This document shows positions 7,194 through 13,686 of a DNA stretch of 20,793 bases, piece by piece. Source of the stretch: Synechococcus sp. HW_metabat.21 (GTDB lineage: Bacteria; Cyanobacteriota; Cyanobacteriia; PCC-6307; Cyanobiaceae); the NCBI GenBank assembly GCA_018623875.1, contig JAAZUZ010000012.1:1-20793 (forward strand), given 5' to 3'. The notes beneath the pieces were generated by a model. That model did no database searches, was not told where the DNA came from, and saw nothing but the letters and a program-made list of their open reading frames with translations. Numbering within the stretch: position 1 is the stretch's first letter; the number at the start of each line of letters is the position of its first letter. The translations under genes were made by a program, and so were the position numbers.

Positions 7194-7940
7194 ATGACCG
7201 TCACCGCCCCTCTCTCCCTCGATCATTTCCTCGCTGGAGGCTTTGATCTACGCCAGCAACTGGGGGCCCATCTGTCGCTCTCGGCGGCTGAGCTCGAGCG
7301 GCAATTGCCCTTGGCCACCGAAGCCCTCGCCGCCGCCCACCCGGGGGCCTTCAATCCTGATCAGGCCGGCAGCTTCTACGAAAACGAGGTGGGCCATGCC
7401 CATCTGTTGGAGCTCGCGGCTTGGCACCTGAGCAGCGCTGATTACATCGCCGACACCCTGCGGCTGCAGGCGATGTTTGCCAAAGGGCATGTGCTCGATT
7501 TCGGCGGCGGCATCGGCACCCACGCCTTGGCGGCGGCGGCCCTGCCCGCGGTCGAGGCGGTTTGGTTTGTCGACCTCAACCCGGCCAACCGCGCCTTCGT
7601 GACGGAGCGGGCTGAGCGCTTTGGTCTGGCCCATAAGTTGCGCTGTTTCCGCGACCTCGGGGATGCCGCACTCCCGGCCCAGTTCGACACGGTGGTCTGC
7701 CTGGATGTGCTGGAGCACCTCAATGACCCCTCGGCGCAACTCGAGCAGTTCGCGCAGCGGATGGGGCCTGAGGCGATTGCCCTGCTGAATTGGTATTTCT
7801 TCCAGGGCTTCAACGGCGAGTACCCGTTCCACTTCGATGACCCGGCGTTGGTGGAGCGGTTCTTCCGCACCCTCCAGGCCCGTTTCCTCGAGGTGTTTCA
7901 CCCCTACCTGATCACCACCCGCGCCTATCGCCTGGCCTGA
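7194..7940 (+). CDS. Class I SAM-dependent methyltransferase, substrate unknown
   Basis: A 248-residue Rossmann-fold methyltransferase. Motif I is VLDFGGGIGTH at 100-110, the acidic end of strand 2 is VDLNP at 126-130, and motif IV is VVCLDVLEHL at 167-176. The family places SAM at these sites. The N-terminal 95 residues hold a conserved-looking helical segment, FYENEVGHAHLLELAAWHL. The C-terminus contains NWYFFQGFNGEYPFHFDDP, which probably shapes the acceptor pocket. It resembles the broad Methyltransf_11/23 group, and I cannot name its substrate. It starts 6 bases after the YhhQ-family gene, which could hint at tRNA or queuosine chemistry, but adjacency alone is weak evidence. A terminator for the opposite strand follows. 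Confidence 0.85.
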   Translation: MTVTAPLSLDHFLAGGFDLRQQLGAHLSLSAAELERQLPLATEALAAAHPGAFNPDQAGSFYENEVGHAHLLELAAWHLSSADYIADTLRLQAMFAKGHVLDFGGGIGTHALAAAALPAVEAVWFVDLNPANRAFVTERAERFGLAHKLRCFRDLGDAALPAQFDTVVCLDVLEHLNDPSAQLEQFAQRMGPEAIALLNWYFFQGFNGEYPFHFDDPALVERFFRTLQARFLEVFHPYLITTRAYRLA

Positions 7941-7950
7941 CGCCGGGCAC

Positions 7951-7978
7951 AAAAAAGCCGGCACCTGGGTGCCGGCTT
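7951..7978 (-). terminator. Terminator of the rplU-rpmA operon
   Basis: AAGCCGGCAC at 7955-7964 pairs perfectly with GTGCCGGCTT at 7969-7978 around CTGG. On the minus strand the stem ends in six T (A7951-A7956), right for ending rpmA 23 bases after its stop. On the + strand it is followed by AAGCC, so it is at best a weak stop for the methyltransferase message. Confidence 0.87.
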
Positions 7979-8000
7979 AAGCCTCTGGGGGCAGTGGGAC

Positions 8001-8264
8001 TCAGCCGACGGCAACGTTGATGCGCTTGCGGGTGCGCAGGCCACGCTTGATGGTGTCGAAGCTGACCACGCCATCCGCGAGGGCGAAGAGGGTGTCATCA
8101 GCACCGCGGCCGACGTTGCTACCGGGGAGCACGGAGGTGCCGCGCTGGCGGATCAGGATCGAACCGGCGCTGACGGATTCGCCGCCGTAGCGCTTGACGC
8201 CCAGACGCTTGGCGTTGGAGTCGCGGCCGTTACGGGTGGAGCCGGTGCCTTTCTTGTGGGCCAT
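8001..8264 (-). CDS. rpmA: 50S ribosomal protein L27
   Basis: Ribosomal protein L27, whose N-terminal tail reaches the peptidyl transferase centre. The 87-residue chain begins AHKKGTGSTRNGRDS, the highly conserved tail, with no removable N-terminal extension as found in Firmicutes. GVKRYGGE, GSILIRQRG and GRGADDTLFAL follow in the family order. ATG 8264 lies 41 bases after the rplU stop. The usual third gene of this operon in many bacteria, obgE, is absent; a terminator closes the unit instead. Confidence 0.97.
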   Translation of the reverse strand: MAHKKGTGSTRNGRDSNAKRLGVKRYGGESVSAGSILIRQRGTSVLPGSNVGRGADDTLFALADGVVSFDTIKRGLRTRKRINVAVG

Positions 8265-8305
8265 GGGGGAGAAAGCTCAGAGATTCAGGGGAAGGATCTG
8301 GAGGA

Positions 8306-8659
8306 TCAGGCCAGTGCTTTGCCGCCGACGCTGATGGACTTGACCATCACGCGGGTGAGCTCCTGACGGTGACCGTTCTTACGGCGGGTCTTCTTCTTGG
8401 GGCGCATCTTGTAAACGATGACCTTCTGGCCGCGGCGGTGAGCCATCACCTGCAGCTCAACGGTGGCGCCTTTCACGTAGGGCTGACCGACGCTGGCGGC
8501 CTTGCCGTCGTTCACCAGCAGCACGTTCTCGAGGGTGAGGGTGCTGTCGACCTCGGCGTGGATCCGGTTGAGGTCGTAGTAACGATTGGGCTGAACCCAG
8601 ACCTGGGTGCCCGACGTCTCAACGATGGCGTAAGGGCCGGCTTGCGAATCAGTACTCAT
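8306..8659 (-). CDS. rplU: 50S ribosomal protein L21
   Basis: Ribosomal protein L21, which binds 23S rRNA on the large subunit. The 117-residue chain has PYAIVETSGTQVWVQPNRYYDLNRI at its start, LENVLLV in the centre, and a basic end containing KMRPKKKTRRKNGHRQ, as in L21 proteins. ATG 8659 is chosen because the longer in-frame reading adds 25 residues of no family resemblance. It is first in the rplU-rpmA operon and divergent from kaiA, with 143 bases between starts. A candidate -35 box lies at 8766-8761. Confidence 0.95.
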   Translation of the reverse strand: MSTDSQAGPYAIVETSGTQVWVQPNRYYDLNRIHAEVDSTLTLENVLLVNDGKAASVGQPYVKGATVELQVMAHRRGQKVIVYKMRPKKKTRRKNGHRQELTRVMVKSISVGGKALA

Positions 8660-8802
8660 GACAGAGAGGGCGTGGTCAGGCTGACGGGAGGACGCCGTCA
8701 TTGCGGCCTGCCACGGCAATTGGAAGACAAACAACGAGTTTCACCGCTCAAGGTGACTCCCGTCAACACTGAGGTCAATTGCGAGGCCCCCAACTGCGGC
8801 CC
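8660..8802. promoter_or_regulatory. Divergent promoter region rplU / kaiA
   Basis: This 143-base gap must carry the start signals for rplU-rpmA to the left and kaiA to the right. On the minus strand TTGACG (8766-8761) is a near-consensus -35, followed after 17 bases by TGAAAC (8743-8738), a poor -10. On the + strand I see no convincing pair. Two copies of CAATTG (within 8717-8724 and 8775-8782) lie about 58 bases apart. No known clock-output or RpaA/RpaB site was recognised by eye. Confidence 0.4.
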
Positions 8803-9648
8803 ATGACCCAGCCGGCGCTCACCATTGCTTCGCTGCTGTCGGACCCGCGGTTGGTGAAGGGCGCCACCAGCTGGCTGAAGGGCGAGCGCTATCGCCTGGA
8901 GGATCTGGGCTCCCTCTCCGATCCCATCGCCGAATTGCTCCAGCGGCGGGATGCCTTCGATGTGGTGCTGCTGCAGCAGGGCGTGACCGCCGCAGAAGCT
9001 CTGGAGGCTTTGCGGCAACACGGACTCCTCTTGCCGGCAGTCGTTGTCGGCGAAGTCAACGGTCGCGTCGACTATCACGACGCTGAAGTGCATCTGCCCC
9101 AGGACCAGCTCGAGCAGATCGTCTACAGCCTGGATGCGGCGGTCTCGCGCTTCTTGCGCAAGGGGCTCTCCGCCGGGCAGGAGCCCACGGGTGAGTCCAC
9201 CTCGACGCCACAGCCGTGGCGGCTCCCCAATCGGCTACAGGGGCGTCTGGGGTATCTGGGCGTCTTCTACAAACGCGATCCATCCCTGTTCTTGCGCAAT
9301 CTCCCCAAGGAAGACCACGAGGAGTTGCGCCAGTCGTTGCAGCGGGGCTACCGGGATGTCCTGATCAGCTACTTCAAGGACCCCGCGGCGGCCAATCAGG
9401 CGATTGAGAGCTTCGTGAACAGCGCGTTCTTCTGTGATCTACCGGTCAACAGCGTCGTTGAAATTCACGTCGATCTGATGGATTCCTTTTGGAAGCAACT
9501 GCGCCTTGAAGGCCATAAAAACGATTTTCTTCAGGATTACAGGCTTGCGCTCTTGGACGTCATGGCCCATTTGTGTGAGATGTACAGGCGCTCCATTCCC
9601 CCAGATACTCCGTTGGCTGAGCCACCGCCCGGTGAGGTCAGCGCGTAG
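8803..9648 (+). CDS. kaiA: Circadian clock protein KaiA
   Basis: KaiA stimulates KaiC autophosphorylation by capturing the C-terminal A-loop of KaiC. The 281-residue chain has a degenerate receiver-like (PsR) domain at about 5-120, containing LLLPAVVVGEV and HLPQDQLEQIVYSLDAA. A linker at about 122-143 follows, then the conserved C-terminal four-helix dimerisation domain from about 144 to 266, with RLGYLGVFYKRDP, FLRNLP, FVNSAFFCDLPV and DVMAHLCEMYRRSIP. A proline-rich tail of about 15 residues runs past the usual end. ATG 8803 gives the natural N-terminus; a TTG eight codons upstream is possible. No Shine-Dalgarno is seen. kaiB follows after 38 bases, so co-transcription is likely. Prochlorococcus has lost kaiA; here it is full length. 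Confidence 0.95.
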   Translation: MTQPALTIASLLSDPRLVKGATSWLKGERYRLEDLGSLSDPIAELLQRRDAFDVVLLQQGVTAAEALEALRQHGLLLPAVVVGEVNGRVDYHDAEVHLPQDQLEQIVYSLDAAVSRFLRKGLSAGQEPTGESTSTPQPWRLPNRLQGRLGYLGVFYKRDPSLFLRNLPKEDHEELRQSLQRGYRDVLISYFKDPAAANQAIESFVNSAFFCDLPVNSVVEIHVDLMDSFWKQLRLEGHKNDFLQDYRLALLDVMAHLCEMYRRSIPPDTPLAEPPPGEVSA

Positions 9649-9673
9649 CCCTTAGTCCTTTCATTTGTTCTTC

Positions 9674-9683
9674 GGAGGTGATC
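9674..9683 (+). promoter_or_regulatory. Perfect extended Shine-Dalgarno of kaiB
   Basis: GGAGGTGATC is complementary to ten consecutive bases of the universal 16S rRNA 3' tail (GATCACCTCC). It sits 3 bases before ATG 9687, with GGAGG 8 bases from the start codon, the ideal spacing. It fixes ATG 9687 as the kaiB start over the upstream GTG 9678, which lies inside the site. No other gene here has a comparable site. Confidence 0.85.
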
Positions 9684-9686
9684 TCA

Positions 9687-10034
9687 ATGAGTCCACGCAA
9701 GACCTACATCCTCAAGCTCTATGTGGCGGGGAACACGCCGAACTCAATGCGTGCGCTCAAAACCCTGCGCAACATCCTTGATACGGAGTTCCAAGGGGTC
9801 TATGCATTGAAGGTCATTGATGTCCTCAAGAACCCCCAGCTGGCTGAAGAAGACAAGATTCTGGCAACACCCACGCTCTCGAAAATTCTGCCGCCGCCGG
9901 TGCGCCGGATTATTGGTGACTTGTCAGACCGGGAGAGGGTTTTGATCGGTTTAGACCTCTTGTTTGAAGAGCTCAGCGATGAGGCCTTGGCCGAGTCCTT
10001 TGCTGATGAGGATGTGGTGGGAGATCTTGTGTGA
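9687..10034 (+). CDS. kaiB: Circadian clock protein KaiB
   Basis: KaiB is a metamorphic thioredoxin-like protein that binds phosphorylated KaiC in its fold-switched state, sequesters KaiA and recruits output kinases. The 115-residue chain matches the S. elongatus protein nearly word for word through residue 90: MSPRKTYILKLYVAGNTPNS, LKVIDVLKNPQLAEEDKILATPT, and PPPVRRIIGDLSDRE. The C-terminus beyond about 95 is a longer acidic tail, LSDEALAESFADEDVVGDLV, about 13 residues longer than in S. elongatus (102). The start is fixed by the Shine-Dalgarno at 9674-9683. The gap to kaiC (10035-10111, 77 bases) shows no clear terminator or promoter, so kaiBC are probably co-transcribed. Confidence 0.97.
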   Translation: MSPRKTYILKLYVAGNTPNSMRALKTLRNILDTEFQGVYALKVIDVLKNPQLAEEDKILATPTLSKILPPPVRRIIGDLSDRERVLIGLDLLFEELSDEALAESFADEDVVGDLV

Positions 10035-10111
10035 AAACCCGGGTCAAACCCTTGAGAATGGCTGCCAGACCCACGAAGACTGCCTAAATTTCTAGTAGGA
10101 CAAACCCTCCC

Positions 10112-11653
10112 ATGCAGGACCCCAGCCCGCAATCCAAAAGCCTGTCCTCGCTGCAGAAGCTGCCGACGGGGATTGAGGGCTTTGATGACGTTTGCCAAGG
10201 GGGCTTGCCCATTGGTCGCTCCACGCTGATTAGCGGGACATCAGGTACGGGTAAGACGGTCTTCTCGTTGAACTTCCTCTACAACGGCATTCGCCAGTTC
10301 GACGAACCCGGCATTTTTGTCACCTTTGAAGAGTCACCGCTCGATATTCTTCGCAACGCCGCCAGCTTTGGCTGGAATCTTCAGGAGATGGTCGAGCAGG
10401 ACAAGCTGTTTCTGCTGGATGCGTCTCCGGATCCCGAAGGACAGGACGTTGCCGGTCGTTTTGACCTCTCTGGTCTGATTGAGCGAATCAACTATGCGAT
10501 TCGCAAGTACAAGGCCCGGCGCGTGGCGATCGATTCGATCACGGCCGTCTTTCAGCAGTACGACGCGGTGTCAGTCGTCCGCCGCGAAATCTTCCGCTTG
10601 ATTGCTCGCCTCAAGGAGATCGGTGTCACCACGGTGATGACCACCGAGCGCATTGATGAGTACGGCCCGATTGCCCGCTACGGGGTTGAGGAGTTTGTCA
10701 GCGACAACGTGGTGATCCTCCGCAACGTGCTGGAGGGTGAGCGGCGCCGGCGCACCGTGGAGATCCTGAAGCTGCGCGGTACGACCCACATGAAGGGCGA
10801 GTTCCCCTTCACGATGGGCTCCCACGGCATCAGTGTCTTCCCGCTGGGGGCCATGCGCTTGACCCAGCGCAGCTCCAATGTGCGGGTCAGCTCAGGTGTC
10901 CCCCGCCTCGATGAGATGTGTGGTGGCGGATTCTTCAAGGACTCGATCATCCTGGCGACCGGTGCCACCGGTACGGGTAAGACCCTGCTGGTCAGCAAAT
11001 TTGTCGAAAATGCCTGCGCGAATAAGGAGCGGGCGATCCTGTTTGCCTACGAGGAATCCCGCGCCCAACTGCTCCGCAATGCCACCAGTTGGGGCATTGA
11101 TTTTGAAGAGATGGAGCGCCAGGGGCTCCTCAAAATCATCTGTGCTTATCCGGAATCAACAGGCTTGGAGGATCACCTCCAGATCATCAAAACGGAGATC
11201 AGTCAGTTCAAACCCTCCCGGATGGCCATTGACTCCCTATCGGCTTTGGCTCGAGGCGTGAGTCACAACGCTTTCAGGCAGTTTGTGATTGGTGTGACTG
11301 GCTACGCCAAGCAGGAAGAAATCGCTGGCTTCTTTACCAATACCTCTGAGGAGTTCATGGGGAGCCACTCCATTACCGATTCCCATATTTCGACGATTAC
11401 CGACACCATTCTCTTGCTGCAGTACGTGGAGATCCGCGGCGAAATGGCCCGTGCGCTCAACGTCTTCAAGATGCGCGGTTCCTGGCACGACAAGGGAATC
11501 CGGGAATTCATCATCACCAGTAACGGGCCTGAAATTAAGGACTCCTTCTCCAACTTTGAGCGGATCATTAGCGGTGTTCCGCACCGCATCAACCAAGACG
11601 AGCGCAGCGAGCTCTCGCGCATCGTGAAAGGGGTGGGTGAGGATCAGTTCTAG
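10112..11653 (+). CDS. kaiC: Circadian clock ATPase/kinase KaiC
   Basis: Hexameric RecA-like double-domain protein at the heart of the oscillator. CI hydrolyses ATP and sets the period; CII autophosphorylates and dephosphorylates. The 513 residues show CI Walker A GTSGTGKT (42-49) with catalytic E73/E74, and CII Walker A GATGTGKT (284-291) with E314/E315. The CII phosphorylation sites are S427 and T428 in HISTIT, equal to S431/T432 of S. elongatus. The A-loop and tail run to the end (ISGVPHRINQDERSELSRIVKG). ATG 10112 is chosen; only a weak AGGA precedes it. The last codon's TAG overlaps the nblS stop on the other strand. All residues needed for function look intact. It is most likely expressed from the kaiABC unit. 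Confidence 0.98.
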   Translation: MQDPSPQSKSLSSLQKLPTGIEGFDDVCQGGLPIGRSTLISGTSGTGKTVFSLNFLYNGIRQFDEPGIFVTFEESPLDILRNAASFGWNLQEMVEQDKLFLLDASPDPEGQDVAGRFDLSGLIERINYAIRKYKARRVAIDSITAVFQQYDAVSVVRREIFRLIARLKEIGVTTVMTTERIDEYGPIARYGVEEFVSDNVVILRNVLEGERRRRTVEILKLRGTTHMKGEFPFTMGSHGISVFPLGAMRLTQRSSNVRVSSGVPRLDEMCGGGFFKDSIILATGATGTGKTLLVSKFVENACANKERAILFAYEESRAQLLRNATSWGIDFEEMERQGLLKIICAYPESTGLEDHLQIIKTEISQFKPSRMAIDSLSALARGVSHNAFRQFVIGVTGYAKQEEIAGFFTNTSEEFMGSHSITDSHISTITDTILLLQYVEIRGEMARALNVFKMRGSWHDKGIREFIITSNGPEIKDSFSNFERIISGVPHRINQDERSELSRIVKGVGEDQF

Positions 11654-13662
11654 ATCCCGCTCCCCAGATTGCTGCTGTTGCGCCGCTCGGCTTGGAGCCG
11701 CAGCTCCGTGTCGTCGGCATCCTCCAGGGGGAGGTCAAACCAGAAGGTGGTGCCCACGTTGAGTTCGCTCACCATGCGAATCATGGCGCCGTGTTTCTCA
11801 AGGATGCCCCGCACAATCGAGAGGCCAAGCCCCGTTCCCACTTCGGTGTGAACGGCGTTCTCGACCCGGTAGAAGCGATCAAAAATCTTCTCTTGATCTT
11901 CCCGGGAAATGCCTGAGCCGGTATCCGAGATCTCCACCCGCAGCTTCGGTAAGGGTGCGGTCAGTTCGCAGGTGGGATTCTCCGAATTGGAGGCGGTGTC
12001 GGGGTCGAGGGTGCAGGTGTCCGGCCAGGGATAGGCCCTCAGGCTGAGGCTGCCCCCGGCGCCTGTGAATTTCAGACCGTTGCCAACCAGATTGTCCAAG
12101 ACCTGCAGCAGTAGGTCCCAGTTCCCCCGCACCCGCGGCAGCTCATCACTGGCATGCAGCTCGAGGGCGACACCTTTTTCCTTGGCGTTCAGTTTGTAGT
12201 TGCGCAGGGTCTGCTCCATTGCGGGGGCCAGCTCCACCGCTTCCATCGACCAGGCCCGATCGCTCTCCAGTCGCGAGAGGTCGAGCACGTCATTCACCAG
12301 ACGGGTGAGGCGATCGGTCTCGGCATTGGCGATGGCCAGGAAGTCACGCCGGTCCTCCTCGCTGAGCTGCTCGCCCATGTCATGGAGGGTTTCGACGTAG
12401 CTCTTGATGTTGAACAGCGGTGTCCGCAGCTCGTGGGAGACGTTGCTGATGAAACGGCTCTGGGCGGCGTTGAGTTCCACCTCTCTGGTGAGGTCCTGGA
12501 TGGTGACGGCGATGCCCTTGAGGGTTTCGCCGCTGGCATCACGTACCGACTGGAGAACGATGCGCAGGGTGCGGGGCGGCTCGCCGAAGCTGCAGCGGAC
12601 GTCCGTGCTCTCTTTGTCGTTCTCCAGCAGGCTTTCGAGGGGGGCTTGCAGCTCGACATTGAGCCCCTCGGGCAGTTCCTCCATCAGGAGCGTCCCCTCC
12701 AGATTGCGTCCCTCCCAGCGGAAGAGACGCCGGGCGGTGGGATTCACCAGCACCACCCGACCTTCGGAGTCCAGCAGCAAGGCCCCATCCGCCATGGTGG
12801 CGATCAGGGATTGCTGCTTCACCTGGGCCGCGGTCAGCTCCTCGATGTTGGCTTCGTTGTAGGCCTCCAGCTGGGAGGCCATGTCGTTGAAGCCATCCAG
12901 CAATTCGCCTAATTCACCGCCCACAGGCAGGCCGATCCGGGCTTCGAAATTCCCTCCGGCGATGGAGCGCACGCCCCGCAGCAATTCCTTGACCGGTTGG
13001 GTGATGGTCAGGGCGTTGAAGACGGCCCCAAGGATCACCAAGATCCAGATCGAGATGAAGACCGCCACGGTGACCTCGCGGCTCAAGGCGGCACTGGCGA
13101 GGGCGGCTTCGTTGGGGTTGATCCCCAGGGCCAATACACCCATGTAGCGCCCATTGGTCACAAGGGGCACAAAGACGTCGGTGACCTGGCCGTCGGGGGT
13201 CAGGTGCTGACGGATGAGGGGGTTCTGCGGACGCTTGGCGAGCTCCTCGGGGAGCTCCAACTTGCGACTGAGCAGCAGCTCACTGCTGCCCGTGGTGCCG
13301 CTGATCGGAATCCCGAGGTAGATGACCCCATCAGGGTCGGCGAAGAAGATATAGCGAAGGCTTCGGCTGGATTTCCAGAACCGCTCGGCGACGGCGGCCA
13401 GCTCCCGGTCGTTGCCCTGAGCCACCAATGGGGTGACGTTGGCCGAGAGCAGCAGTCCGAGATCGCGGGCATAGCGGGTGTCGCTCATGCGCACATCCGC
13501 CTGAATGCCATTCAGCGCAAAAAAGGTGATGGCGGTCATCACCAGGCTGACCACCAGGGTGGCGGCCGCCAGCAACTTGGTCTGGAGGCTGAATTCCGCC
13601 CACCAGCGCACCAGGCTCTGCCACCAACGGCGAGGGGCAAGCGGGGCGGAGCTGCTGGTCAA
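11650..13662 (-). CDS. nblS: NblS-type sensor histidine kinase
   Basis: Membrane histidine kinase of the NblS/DspA (Hik33) family, which with the regulators RpaB and SrrA/NblR-type partners controls responses to high light and nutrient stress. Domains by residue: TM1 about 28-51, an extracytoplasmic sensor 52-195, TM2 about 196-219, HAMP 220-275, PAS 285-390, HisKA with H410 in FISNVSHELRTP, and HATPase with N-box LDNLVGNGLKFT at 522-533, G1 DTGSGIS and G2 GTGLGLSIV. A 30-residue insertion at about 543-572 carries C550 and C565. The start must be TTG 13662: the purD TAA lies in this frame 24 bases upstream and no ATG or GTG intervenes. It follows purD and is convergent with kaiC, sharing CTAG. 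The name nblS rests on domain order and kaiC adjacency. Confidence 0.88.
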   Translation of the reverse strand: MTSSSAPLAPRRWWQSLVRWWAEFSLQTKLLAAATLVVSLVMTAITFFALNGIQADVRMSDTRYARDLGLLLSANVTPLVAQGNDRELAAVAERFWKSSRSLRYIFFADPDGVIYLGIPISGTTGSSELLLSRKLELPEELAKRPQNPLIRQHLTPDGQVTDVFVPLVTNGRYMGVLALGINPNEAALASAALSREVTVAVFISIWILVILGAVFNALTITQPVKELLRGVRSIAGGNFEARIGLPVGGELGELLDGFNDMASQLEAYNEANIEELTAAQVKQQSLIATMADGALLLDSEGRVVLVNPTARRLFRWEGRNLEGTLLMEELPEGLNVELQAPLESLLENDKESTDVRCSFGEPPRTLRIVLQSVRDASGETLKGIAVTIQDLTREVELNAAQSRFISNVSHELRTPLFNIKSYVETLHDMGEQLSEEDRRDFLAIANAETDRLTRLVNDVLDLSRLESDRAWSMEAVELAPAMEQTLRNYKLNAKEKGVALELHASDELPRVRGNWDLLLQVLDNLVGNGLKFTGAGGSLSLRAYPWPDTCTLDPDTASNSENPTCELTAPLPKLRVEISDTGSGISREDQEKIFDRFYRVENAVHTEVGTGLGLSIVRGILEKHGAMIRMVSELNVGTTFWFDLPLEDADDTELRLQAERRNSSNLGSGI

Positions 13663-13686
13663 GGCGCTGAGATCGGCGGCGGAAGC

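Noticed and set aside
7201..7980. Minus-strand frame opposite the methyltransferase gene
   Set aside because: The + strand protein has three SAM motifs, and the terminator at 7951-7978 would cut off the antisense frame near its start.
9660..9690. GTG 9678 as the kaiB start (adds MIS)
   Set aside because: The GTG lies inside the Shine-Dalgarno. ATG 9687 has ideal spacing and gives the conserved MSPRKTYI N-terminus.
10035..10111. kaiB-kaiC gap as a possible promoter or terminator
   Set aside because: It contains GGGTCAAACCC and TAAATTT, but no -35/-10 pair with 16-18 base spacing and no hairpin with a T-run.
10112..11653. Internal duplication in kaiC
   Set aside because: The two similar halves are the normal CI and CII domains of KaiC, not a recent duplication.
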